A DNA stretch of 64,000 bases from NCBI RefSeq assembly GCF_900117425.1, contig NZ_FPEH01000015.1, positions 186,001-250,000 of the forward strand, in the 5' to 3' direction. Position 1 is the stretch's first letter; every line of letters starts with the position of its first letter. This document shows positions 26,714 to 34,196 of the stretch, in pieces. The notes beneath the pieces were generated by a model that made no database searches, was not told where the DNA came from, and worked only from the letters and a program-made list of their open reading frames with translations. Source of the stretch: Novosphingobium sp. NDB2Meth1. Lineage in GTDB: Bacteria > Pseudomonadota > Alphaproteobacteria > Sphingomonadales > Sphingomonadaceae. Both the position numbers and the translations under genes were made by a program.

Positions 26714-27502
26714 TTACAGCGCGTGCGTCGCCCCGGTCGCCGCCGTGTTCATCGCGCTAAGTTGCGGGGTGTCGTTGTCCAGCCCGGTCAGATGCCCGGC
26801 AAGGTCGGCAAAGTCGCGCAAATCGCTCAGCATGGTCGCGATCTGGAAGGTGATCAGCATCAGGATCGGATTGACCAGCACCGGGCGCTCGAACGTCTGC
26901 GCCGAAAGCCAGCGCATCGGCGTGCTGTCGGCCATCACGCGGACACCCGCCAAGACCACGACCACACCGATCATTGCGCCGACGATGAGGTCTGAGGCGA
27001 AATGGAGGCCGAGGTAGAGGCGCGGCAAGGCGATCACGGTGGCGACGTAGCCGAAGGCGAGCCAGCCGGCGCGGCGGTTCACCAGCCACAGGCCGGTCGC
27101 CATAGCGAAGAACAGCACGGCGTGATCGCTGGGAAACGAGCTTTGCTCCATCATCTTCGGCGCCAGTGCCTGCAAGCCCTGCGGAACATGCATGCCGAAG
27201 TCTTCATTAAGAAACGGACGCAGGCGGAACGGCGCGAGCTTGGCCATCGCGAGCGCGATGATTTCGCCGACGCAGCTTGCCAGCATGGCCGAGGCGAGGA
27301 TCGCCCGATCCGCCGCGAGGCCGATGCGGTTGCCCGGCGTCGATCCTTCGGTCGGGGCAATCCAGAAGCAGCTCGCCGCCGCGATCAGCACGGCGCCCTT
27401 GAGCAGATTGCTGCCCGACACCGTCAGCATGAACGCATCAAAGCCGGGTGCGTGGCCCAGCAACAGGCCCATGAAACGCGAAATGCTCTCGTCGATGCTC
27501 AT
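26714..27502 (-). CDS. PAP2 family phosphatase
   Basis: A 262-residue membrane protein with five to six hydrophobic segments and the three phosphatase motifs: KLAPFRLRP (KxxxxxxRP), SFPSDHA (PSGH-like) and RLYLGLHFASD (SRxxxxxHxxxD, with Pro where Ser is usual before the Arg). The His in PSDH and the later His are the catalytic pair. Such enzymes remove phosphate from lipids such as undecaprenyl pyrophosphate, at the outer face of the inner membrane. I chose ATG 27502, where the fold begins; the ~90 residues from the ATG at 27772 would overlap the divergent H-NOX gene. Confidence 0.88.
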   Translation of the reverse strand: MSIDESISRFMGLLLGHAPGFDAFMLTVSGSNLLKGAVLIAAASCFWIAPTEGSTPGNRIGLAADRAILASAMLASCVGEIIALAMAKLAPFRLRPFLNEDFGMHVPQGLQALAPKMMEQSSFPSDHAVLFFAMATGLWLVNRRAGWLAFGYVATVIALPRLYLGLHFASDLIVGAMIGVVVVLAGVRVMADSTPMRWLSAQTFERPVLVNPILMLITFQIATMLSDLRDFADLAGHLTGLDNDTPQLSAMNTAATGATHAL

Positions 27503-27637
27503 TGTGTCCGGTCCTTGAAATGGTCTGCTCCGCCTGCGGCTGGGTGCGTGGGAGCCTTGTGGCGCCACCTCAGCACCAACCGTGCCAAATCGAACGAACC
27601 GCTTGTCTCGTAACGGCCGCCATGGCATCAAAGGCGC

Positions 27638-28180
27638 ATGAAGGGGCTGGTTTTTTCGGAATTGATGGCCTGGGCGGAGGATGTGTACTCTCCCGCGCTG
27701 GTCGATCAGATGATCGTGCACTCGGGCGTGCCCAATGACGGCGCCTATACGTCGGTAGGCAATTACCCGCATGGCGAAGCGCTGGCGCTGCTTGGCGCGC
27801 TCGCAGACCTTACCGGTGAACCGGTGGGCGAACTGGCGCGGGCCTATGGCTATTGGCTAGCGGGACGATTTGTCACGCTTTATCCCGAAATGGTCGGAAT
27901 CTATCCCGATGCGGAAAGTCTTCTCGCCGGGGTGGGGCCGCATATCCATGAAGAAGTGACCCGGCTCTACCCCGAAGCGCAGCCGCCGCGGGTGCAGGCC
28001 AACCCGCTGCCTGATGGAATGCAGCTCGAATATGCCTCGCACCGCCCGTTCGCGCTTTTGGCACATGGCTTGATCGAGGGTTTTGTGGCCTACTTCGGAA
28101 ACCGCCACACGATCGCGCGCGAGGATCTCGACCCGGCCGGCACGGCGGCGCGCTTTACGATTTTGCAAATTACAGCCTGA
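27638..28180 (+). CDS. H-NOX (heme nitric oxide/oxygen binding) sensor protein 1
   Basis: A 180-residue stand-alone H-NOX: MKGLVFSELMAWAED start, the proximal-ligand region GPHIHEEVTRLYPE (His104 at the family ligand position, three residues before Val107; His102 nearby) and the heme-propionate motif YASHR (YxSxR, about residue 131). Members of this family bind heme and sense NO at low concentration, then control a partner histidine kinase or cyclase. It precedes a second H-NOX gene by 173 bases, with a hybrid kinase further downstream. It has no obvious sigma-54 promoter of its own. Confidence 0.94.
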   Translation: MKGLVFSELMAWAEDVYSPALVDQMIVHSGVPNDGAYTSVGNYPHGEALALLGALADLTGEPVGELARAYGYWLAGRFVTLYPEMVGIYPDAESLLAGVGPHIHEEVTRLYPEAQPPRVQANPLPDGMQLEYASHRPFALLAHGLIEGFVAYFGNRHTIAREDLDPAGTAARFTILQITA

Positions 28181-28188
28181 TTGGTTGT

Positions 28189-28265
28189 TTCGCAATTTGC
28201 GAAGAATACTTTGCAAAATGCAATGAAGCTCTGTGCAGAATGCAACGTTGCTTTGCACTTGGCAA
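28189..28265. promoter_or_regulatory. Array of four palindromic sites upstream of H-NOX 2 (activator sites)
   Basis: Four 13-base sites fit TTGCA-N3-TGCAA with few changes: TCGCA-ATT-TGCGA (28190-28202), TTGCA-AAA-TGCAA (28211-28223), GTGCA-GAA-TGCAA (28233-28245) and TTGCA-CTT-GGCAA (28253-28265). Centres are at 28196, 28217, 28239 and 28259, so spacing is 20-22 bp, about two helical turns. The last centre lies ~45 bp upstream of the -24 element. This geometry fits enhancer sites of a sigma-54 activator, most likely the one at 41418-42845, where the same motif occurs. Confidence 0.7.
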
Positions 28266-28301
28266 AGACCTTTCGCCATTGCAGCAAGGCTTTCCAACTC
28301 A

Positions 28302-28317
28302 TGGCATACTCCTTGCT
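28302..28317 (+). promoter_or_regulatory. Sigma-54 (-24/-12) promoter of the H-NOX 2 operon
   Basis: TGGCATACTCCTTGCT has GG at 28303-28304 and GC at 28315-28316 with exactly ten bases between, matching TGGCAC-N5-TTGC. The expected transcript start is near 28328, 26 bases before the ATG at 28354. Confidence 0.75.
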
Positions 28318-28353
28318 TCAAACCCGGTGCTAGCATGGACCCGGGGATACCAA

Positions 28354-28890
28354 ATGAAGGGCGTTATCTTCTCCGAACTCATCTATTGGGTTGAGGAGAC
28401 TTATTCCCCGAGCATTGCCGATCAGATGATCCGGCAGGCCGACTTGCCCGGGGACGGCTGCTATACCAGCGTCGGGAGCTATCCCCACGAACAGGCGCTC
28501 GCCATGATCGGGCAACTGGTGGAGATCACCGGTGAGCCGGTAAACGACCTCGCCGATGCATATGGCTACTGGCTTTCGGCGCGCTTCGCCCAGCTTTATC
28601 CGGAAGTCTTCATGGGGCACACCAATGCTATCAACTTCCTGAGGGCCATCGATGGCATCCACAAGAAGGAGGTGGCCCGCCTCTATCCCGATGCGCTGAC
28701 CCCCAGCGTGATCGCGGAAGTCGATGGGGAGGACCTGCTCGTCAGCTATGCCTCGCACCGCCCCTTCGCCGAAGTCGCGCATGGGCTCATCCGGGGCTAC
28801 ATCGATTACTTCGGCGACGATCTTGTGATCATACGGGACGAAGGCACGCCGGGACCGCACGCCGCACGGTTCATCGTCCAGCGCAAGTAG
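28354..28890 (+). CDS. H-NOX family sensor protein 2, with shifted proximal histidine
   Basis: A 178-residue paralogue of the upstream H-NOX (MKGVIFSELIYWVEE start, YASHRPFAEVAHGLI shared). In an ungapped alignment the ligand-position His104 of H-NOX 1 is replaced by Lys104, with the only nearby His at 103 (GIHKKEVARLYP). YxSxR is kept. Heme binding may therefore be altered or lost. ATG 28354 follows GGGGATACCAA. It starts an apparent operon with the hybrid kinase (35-base gap) and Hpt gene, under the sigma-54 promoter at 28302. Confidence 0.9.
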   Translation: MKGVIFSELIYWVEETYSPSIADQMIRQADLPGDGCYTSVGSYPHEQALAMIGQLVEITGEPVNDLADAYGYWLSARFAQLYPEVFMGHTNAINFLRAIDGIHKKEVARLYPDALTPSVIAEVDGEDLLVSYASHRPFAEVAHGLIRGYIDYFGDDLVIIRDEGTPGPHAARFIVQRK

Positions 28891-28925
28891 GGCATTAACC
28901 GCATGCTTGTAGTAAGCATTGCGCA

Positions 28926-30848
28926 ATGGATGGCACAGGCTGGGATGCGGCGGCGGCAATGACGGCGGAGGAGATGGAGGCGGAGCTGGCGCTGGTGCGC
29001 CGCAGACTGGCTCGTTCGGAATCAGCGCGGAAACAGGCCGAGGCCTTGCTTGAGTTCAAGAGCCGTGTGCTGGCGCAGGCCAACGAAGAACTCAAGGAGA
29101 ACCGCGAGCGCCTGCGGATCGAACTCGGCCAGCGTACACGCCAGTTGCTCGAAGCCCAGCGCGTGGCCGGCTTCGGCACGATGATCTGGGATGCAGAAGC
29201 ATTCAAGGCGGAGCTTTCGCCGCATTGCCAGGATTTGCTCGGCCTTCATGGGCTTGCCGAGATCGAGGGTGCGAAGACGGCGGACAGTCCGCATCCGATC
29301 CTGGACCGCGTTTCCCCGGAAGAACGCGAGAAGGTCTTCGAATGGTCGCGGCGTCTGACGACCGGCGCGCTCCAGCTCAAGCATAACCGCGTCGCGCTGA
29401 TGCAAGCGGGCGCAGGCCGGACCTGCAAGGCGGACGACTGCCGGACCTGCGAACACCTCGCCGATTGCGACCGCATGCTGGAATTCCGCATTGTCGGCCG
29501 GAACGCGGGCGAAGCCAACCGCATGATCCGCGCGCTTGCCGAGACGTCGGTCGATGAGGATATTGGCCGAGTGCTGGTGTTCATTACCGTGCAGGACATC
29601 ACCCGCGAGATCGAGGCGGCGAACGAAGCCGAAGCGCTGCACCAGCGTGACCAGCGCCGCATGCGCGAGCTGGAGCAGCTCGCGGTGGAACTGCGCGCCG
29701 CGCGCGAGGCGGCCGAACGGGCCAATGCTGCCAAGACGCGCTTTCTGGCGATGATGAGCCACGATATCCGCACTCCGATGAACGGGGTGATTGGCATGCT
29801 CGAGCTGTTCGACGCCGCCGGGCTCAGCGAAAGCCAGCACGAAATGCTGGGCCTGATGCGTGCGAGCGGTGACCAGCTGCGCATGCTGCTTGACGATATC
29901 ATCGATCTGGAACAAGCCGAATCCGGAAAGCTCACTTTGGCGGCTTTCCCGCTCGAAGTGGGAACGTTCCTCAGCACCTCGATCGGCTTCTGGACCCGCG
30001 CGGCACGCGGCAAGGGGCTGACGCTGGAGCTGGAACGGGCTGCATTCGGCTGGCGCGGGTCGCTGGTCGAATGGATCGTGGCGGACCGCTACCGCCTGCG
30101 CCAGATCATCGACAACCTCGTCAGCAATGCCGTCAAATTTACCAAGCGCGGCGGTATCCGTGTGCGCGTCGGGCCGATTGCCGAAGATCGCTTCCGCTTC
30201 GAAGTCATCGATACCGGCATCGGCATTCCGCCCGAGCGCCGTGCCGAAATCTTCGAGGATTTCGGACAGTTGCACACGGTTGACGTGCAGGCCGGCGGCT
30301 CTGGCCTCGGCCTCGCGATCTGCCGCCGCATTGTCGATCTGATGGGCGGCACCATCGGCGTGGAGGCCGGCCCCGAGGGCGTCGGCTCATGCTTCTGGGT
30401 CGAATTGCCGTTCGTCGAAGTGGACGGTCCGACCGCCGCCAAGCAACGCGACGAAAGGCGCCTCCTCCGGTTCGACGGCGGACGGCTGCGGGTATTGGTG
30501 GCCGAGGACGTGGAGACCAACCGGATCGTCGCGCGCGGCATGTTGAGCAAGCTGGGCTGTGATGTCGAACTGGTGACCAACGGCGAGGAAGCGGTCGAGG
30601 CCCTGCGGCGCGATGCCTTCGACGTGGTGTTGATGGACATGAGCATGCCCGTGCTTGACGGACCTGAAGCCACCCGGCGGATCAAGGCGTTGCCCGGCGC
30701 AGTCAGCCGAACGCCGATCATCGCGCTGACCGCCTATTCCGGACGCGCCGAGCTTGCGCCGATGATGACAGCGGGCGCGATTGGCGTGGTCAAGAAGCCC
30801 ATCGTGCTCGACGAACTCTATCGCGCAATCAAATCGGTCTGCCGCTGA
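28926..30848 (+). CDS. Hybrid histidine kinase linked to H-NOX, with Cys-rich sensor region
   Basis: A 640-residue cytoplasmic protein. A coiled coil (~12-80) leads into a PAS-like region (~80-225) with a cysteine group C167-x4-C172-x2-C175-x5-C181. A second coiled coil precedes the HisKA box (MSHDIRTPMNG, His279), then the ATPase domain (DTGIGIP, GSGLGL) and a receiver with Asp571 in LMDMSMP and Lys in VKKPI. There is no transmembrane segment. By analogy with H-NOX-associated kinases, I infer that an H-NOX protein regulates its autophosphorylation. Start ATG 28926; the ribosome site is weak. Confidence 0.93.
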   Translation: MDGTGWDAAAAMTAEEMEAELALVRRRLARSESARKQAEALLEFKSRVLAQANEELKENRERLRIELGQRTRQLLEAQRVAGFGTMIWDAEAFKAELSPHCQDLLGLHGLAEIEGAKTADSPHPILDRVSPEEREKVFEWSRRLTTGALQLKHNRVALMQAGAGRTCKADDCRTCEHLADCDRMLEFRIVGRNAGEANRMIRALAETSVDEDIGRVLVFITVQDITREIEAANEAEALHQRDQRRMRELEQLAVELRAAREAAERANAAKTRFLAMMSHDIRTPMNGVIGMLELFDAAGLSESQHEMLGLMRASGDQLRMLLDDIIDLEQAESGKLTLAAFPLEVGTFLSTSIGFWTRAARGKGLTLELERAAFGWRGSLVEWIVADRYRLRQIIDNLVSNAVKFTKRGGIRVRVGPIAEDRFRFEVIDTGIGIPPERRAEIFEDFGQLHTVDVQAGGSGLGLAICRRIVDLMGGTIGVEAGPEGVGSCFWVELPFVEVDGPTAAKQRDERRLLRFDGGRLRVLVAEDVETNRIVARGMLSKLGCDVELVTNGEEAVEALRRDAFDVVLMDMSMPVLDGPEATRRIKALPGAVSRTPIIALTAYSGRAELAPMMTAGAIGVVKKPIVLDELYRAIKSVCR

Positions 30849-30872
30849 CCGCCTTTTTCGGAGCTGCCCGCA

Positions 30873-31211
30873 ATGTTCTCTGATGCACCCGCTCAACTTG
30901 TCGATTCGCAGGCCGTGGACGCCCTGTTCGGGGGCATGGATTCCGACACGTGCGATCTGCTTCTCGATGCAGCTGCCGCCGATACCACCGAATGGACCGA
31001 GCGGCTGGCGCTGGCGTGGCAGCAGGGCAATGCCGAAGAACAGAGCCGGGCGCGCCATTCGCTCAAAGGCATTTGCGGCAATTTCGGCATGACCCTGCTG
31101 TTTGATCGCTGTGCCGGCACTCTCGCCGCCGACGAGGCCCTTCAGGATCTGCGCGACTGCCGCGACGCGAGCCTTGCGGCCCTGCGCGCGGCAGTGAGCG
31201 GTCTTCAGTAG
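30873..31211 (+). CDS. Stand-alone histidine phosphotransfer (Hpt) protein
   Basis: A 112-residue helical protein with the Hpt motif ARHSLKGICGNFG, phospho-accepting His62. It lies 24 bases after the hybrid kinase, so it likely takes phosphate from that receiver and passes it to a response regulator. The nearest candidate with an intact receiver is the sigma-54 regulator at 41418-42845. The last seven bases overlap the convergent priming-transferase gene. Confidence 0.88.
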   Translation: MFSDAPAQLVDSQAVDALFGGMDSDTCDLLLDAAAADTTEWTERLALAWQQGNAEEQSRARHSLKGICGNFGMTLLFDRCAGTLAADEALQDLRDCRDASLAALRAAVSGLQ

Positions 31212-32581
31212 GCTCCGCGCGCAGTCAGTACCGCCGGCACCGTGCGCAGGATCAGCGCGATGTCCTTCAGCAGCGAGCGCGTGCGCAGATATTCGATGTC
31301 GAGCCGCACCTGCTGCTCGAAGGGAATCTCGGCGCGGCCGGAGACCTGCCATGTGCAGGTCAGTCCCGGCTGGCCCGCGAGCCGCTCGCGCTGATCGGGC
31401 TTGAGCGCGAGCACTTCGCGGGGCAGTCCCGGGCGCGGACCGACGAGCGACATCTCGCCCGAAAGCACGTTGAACAGCTGCGGCAGCTCGTCGAGCGAGA
31501 GCCGGCGCAGCAGCGCGCCGACGCGGGTGACGCGCGGATCGCGGCGCATCTTGAAGCAGGTGCCGTCGCGCTCTGACTGCGCCACCAGCGTGGCAAGACG
31601 GGCTTCCGCATCGGGAACCATCGAACGGAACTTCCACATGCGGAAAGGCAGGCCGCGCTGGCCGATGCGGGTCTGGCGGAAGAACACCGGGCCGCCGTCC
31701 TCGAGTTTGATGGCGAGGGCGATCAGGGCGAAAAGCGGCATGAACATCATCAGTGCGCCCAACACGGCGGCAAGATCAAAACCGCGCTTGAGCCGGGCGG
31801 AGAGCGCCGCGGCATGGCCGCGCGCCTGCCATGCGTAAGCTGCGGCAGCCATCAGGAACAGCGGATTGCCCAGCACATAGCGCACGAACAGGCGGCGCGG
31901 TTCGAGCAGCAGGCGCCAGGCCCATTCGCAGCCCAGCTTGCGAATGGCGAGCGGCGCGCGCTGGACGGCACCGGAGTAGTAGTCGAACAGTCCGCCGACC
32001 CCCATCACCACGGGCGCGGCGAGGCGGCTGCGCACGCGGGCAATCCACTTTTCCTGCAGCGGCACGCCCAGCCCGACCATGACGATCGCCGCGCCCGAGG
32101 CGTTGATCTCGGCGATCACGCGGTCCTCTTCGGCAGCGGACCAATAACCGTCGCGCGCGCCGGCAAAGCGAAGGCCCGGATAGGCGTCCATCATCCTGGT
32201 GGCGGCGGCATCGGCGATGCCGGGCTTGCCGCCCGGCAGGAAGATCGACTGGCCGCCTTGCGCGGCGCGGCGGCAAAGTTCGGGAAAAAGATCGGTGCCG
32301 TTGAGGTTCTCCCCCATCGGCTCACCGGCAAGACGCGCGGCGATGGCCATGCCGCTTCCGTCGGGCAGGAGATAGTCGGCCCGCGCCAGTGCGGCGCGAT
32401 AGCCCGCGTCGCGGTGCAGGGCGTTGACGCAGTGGGCATTGATGAACTGGATCGTCATGGGAGTAAGCCCATCTGCCATGGCGACGATTGCATCCGCGGC
32501 ATTGGCCAGCGAGCCGTTGACCAGATCAAGGCCGAACAGGCGCGTCGCCAAGGCGGAAAGGCGCAGGGGCAGCGGATGCAC
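31205..32581 (-). CDS. Fused WecG/TagA-type glycosyltransferase and priming sugar-phosphate transferase
   Basis: A 458-residue fusion. Residues ~10-210 match the GT26 family (FGLDLVNGSLANAADAIV, LLPDGSGM, FLPGGKPGIADAAA, VGLGVPLQEKWI). After a membrane segment (~275-290), residues ~260-458 match the bacterial sugar transferase that links sugar-1-phosphate to undecaprenyl phosphate (KRGFDLAAVLGAL, FRMWKFRSMV, RRLSLDELPQLFNVL, GEMSLVGPRPG). It would prime the polysaccharide and add a later sugar. The start is uncertain: GTG 32581 is the first in-frame start after the promoter; a better ribosome site (GGAGG) precedes ATG 32627 in another frame. Confidence 0.85.
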   Translation of the reverse strand: MHPLPLRLSALATRLFGLDLVNGSLANAADAIVAMADGLTPMTIQFINAHCVNALHRDAGYRAALARADYLLPDGSGMAIAARLAGEPMGENLNGTDLFPELCRRAAQGGQSIFLPGGKPGIADAAATRMMDAYPGLRFAGARDGYWSAAEEDRVIAEINASGAAIVMVGLGVPLQEKWIARVRSRLAAPVVMGVGGLFDYYSGAVQRAPLAIRKLGCEWAWRLLLEPRRLFVRYVLGNPLFLMAAAAYAWQARGHAAALSARLKRGFDLAAVLGALMMFMPLFALIALAIKLEDGGPVFFRQTRIGQRGLPFRMWKFRSMVPDAEARLATLVAQSERDGTCFKMRRDPRVTRVGALLRRLSLDELPQLFNVLSGEMSLVGPRPGLPREVLALKPDQRERLAGQPGLTCTWQVSGRAEIPFEQQVRLDIEYLRTRSLLKDIALILRTVPAVLTARGAY

Positions 32582-32627
32582 GGACCGGCCAGAAGCTGTC
32601 CTGGAGAGTATCGAAACGTTTGAGCAT
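32526..32627 (-). other. Possible leader frame overlapping the priming-transferase start
   Basis: ATG 32627 has GGAGG five bases upstream and encodes 33 residues (MLKRFDTLQDSFWP...), ending at TGA 32526-32528 inside the transferase gene in another frame. Either it is a leader peptide coupled to the GTG start at 32581, or a one-base shift separates the true start from the rest of the gene. Not called as a gene. Confidence 0.35.
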
Positions 32628-32658
32628 GGAAGCCTCCATCGAGAATGGGGGCAGCCTG

Positions 32659-32675
32659 TGCAGACGCTGTGCCAA
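32659..32675 (-). promoter_or_regulatory. Sigma-54 promoter of the priming-transferase gene
   Basis: On the minus strand TTGGCACAGCGTCTGCA has GG at 32673-32672 and GC at 32661-32660 with ten bases between, nearly identical to TTGGCACG-N4-TTGCA. The expected transcript start is near 32648, upstream of both candidate starts. Its position also shows that the open frame upstream of 32650 is not coding. Confidence 0.78.
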
Positions 32676-32772
32676 AAGGGTTCAAAGCCGCGGAAATCCG
32701 CCATTGGTGCGCCTGCGCTGATTCTGAAATTCGGGTTCCGGCTTGCATTCCGGCATGATTTCTCCGGGCCCT

Positions 32773-32798
32773 TTGCAATTTGCATAGGCATTTCGCGA
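32773..32798. promoter_or_regulatory. Two palindromic sites between divergent polysaccharide promoters
   Basis: TTGCA-ATT-TGCAT (32773-32785) and AGGCA-TTT-CGCGA (32786-32798) match the motif found upstream of H-NOX 2 and of the regulator gene; the second matches TTGCATTTCGCGA at 41157-41169 (minus) in 11 of 13 positions. They lie between the minus-strand promoter at 32659 and the plus-strand candidate at 32852, so could serve both. Confidence 0.55.
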
Positions 32799-32851
32799 AC
32801 TTGGATTGATAGAATTGACAAAAATACAATAAAAACAATCTTATATGGAAG

Positions 32852-32867
32852 TGGCACGAGCATTGAA
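32852..32867 (+). promoter_or_regulatory. Sigma-54-like promoter upstream of the flippase operon
   Basis: TGGCACGAGCATTGAA matches TGGCACG-N4-TTGC except that the -12 dinucleotide is GA (32865-32866). It lies 40 bases before the GTG at 32907. Because the GC is usually essential, this is weaker than the other sites. Confidence 0.5.
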
Positions 32868-32906
32868 ACTGCCTAGGCATCTCTCGCAGTTGCACAGGTC
32901 GATTTC

Positions 32907-34196
32907 GTGTCTCACCCGTTTGCCTCAACCTTGTTCCGGCTTCGTGCTGTCCTGGCCGGGCCGCTGATGCGTGGCTTTGGTGCCTATGGGGGCGCCGAGC
33001 TCGCAAACCGAGTGGTGCGCGTTGTCACCACAGTGGTTATTGCGCGGCAGCTGGCGCCGGAGATTGTCGGCGAGGCTGCACTTGCGCTGACCCTGTTCGA
33101 ACTCGTCCGCGTGCTCAACGGGATCGGCGTCGGCCAGCGCATCATCTCGGCTTCGGAGCGTGAACTGGGCGCAGTCTGCAACACCGCGCGCCGCCTGTTC
33201 TGGATCTGGGCGCTGGTGCTTGTGGCGATCCAGTGGACCGTTGCCGTCGTTCTAGCATTCGGTTTCGGCGCGGCCGCCCCCGCCGCGATGCTGGCGCTGC
33301 TTGCGCTGGTCTATCTGGTCATGCCCGCCGGCCTTGTCCAGTGCCATCTCGCGATGCGCGAAGGCCGCAATGCCGCGATGGCCCGCACCGTGGCGAGCCA
33401 GGCCATTGCCGACCATGTGTTGACCGCGCTGCTGCTCCTCGCCTGGCCTAGCCCATGGTCGGTTGTCCTGCCCAAGCTGCTGACCGCGCCGATCTGGCTG
33501 GTCATGACCCGCCGCAATCGTCCGTGGCGGCCCGATCCGCATGCCGGCATCGCCTGCTGGCGCGGCATGGTCCGTTTCGGCGGCGGTGTGCTCCTCGCCG
33601 AGGGCCTCACCGCGCTGCGCCAGCAGGGTGACAATCTGGTCATTGTGGCCACGATGGGCAGCTCGGCGCTCGGCGCCTACTACTTCGCCTACAATGCCGG
33701 ACTCGGCATCGTCACCTCGCTTGTCGGTGCGTTCGGCACCGTCTCGTTCCCGATGCTCTGTGCCGCGCCGGCCGGGCTGCCCCGCCGTGCCATGCTGCGC
33801 AGCATCGTGATCGGCGGCGCGGCGCTGTTCGTGCCGCTGGTGGCCGTGCAGGCGTTGCTGGCGCCGCTCTATGTGCCTATCGTGTTCGGCGCGCACTGGG
33901 CTTTCGCGGCGCCGCTCATCGCCATCATGTGCCTTGCGGGTCTGGCCCAGCTGGCCTCCGTCCTGACCGCCAACTGGCTGCGCGCCGAGGGCCGCGTCGG
34001 CAGTGATGCCGGGCGCAGCCTGCTGGGCCTGACGCTGGCGCTGGGCGGTCTCGCCATCGGCGCCCGCACCGGCAGCCTGACCCTTGCCGTCATCGGCCTC
34101 GTCAGCGGCACAGTGCTCGCCGCTGCGATTTCCGCCGCGATAACCCTCGTACCGGCCCTGCGCCGGACCGTCCCCGCCATGGAGCTGCCCGCATGA
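32907..34196 (+). CDS. Polysaccharide flippase (Wzx-like, MOP superfamily)
   Basis: A 429-residue membrane protein with about 12 hydrophobic segments and the start pattern of oligosaccharide flippases (GAYGGAELANRVVRVVTTVVI, then APEIVGEAALALTLFELVRV). It would move the lipid-linked repeat unit across the inner membrane. The start is GTG 32907. It leads an operon of four genes whose ends overlap by four bases (ATGA at 34193) or lie close together. Confidence 0.88.
   Translation: MSHPFASTLFRLRAVLAGPLMRGFGAYGGAELANRVVRVVTTVVIARQLAPEIVGEAALALTLFELVRVLNGIGVGQRIISASERELGAVCNTARRLFWIWALVLVAIQWTVAVVLAFGFGAAAPAAMLALLALVYLVMPAGLVQCHLAMREGRNAAMARTVASQAIADHVLTALLLLAWPSPWSVVLPKLLTAPIWLVMTRRNRPWRPDPHAGIACWRGMVRFGGGVLLAEGLTALRQQGDNLVIVATMGSSALGAYYFAYNAGLGIVTSLVGAFGTVSFPMLCAAPAGLPRRAMLRSIVIGGAALFVPLVAVQALLAPLYVPIVFGAHWAFAAPLIAIMCLAGLAQLASVLTANWLRAEGRVGSDAGRSLLGLTLALGGLAIGARTGSLTLAVIGLVSGTVLAAAISAAITLVPALRRTVPAMELPA

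Noticed and set aside
27624..27639. GG-N10-GC match directly before H-NOX 1
   Set aside because: The -12 element would sit on the start codon, leaving no room for a transcript start; a chance match.
32582..32863. N-terminal extension of the priming transferase up to 32863
   Set aside because: The sigma-54 promoter at 32659-32675 lies inside it, and similarity starts only after 32581.
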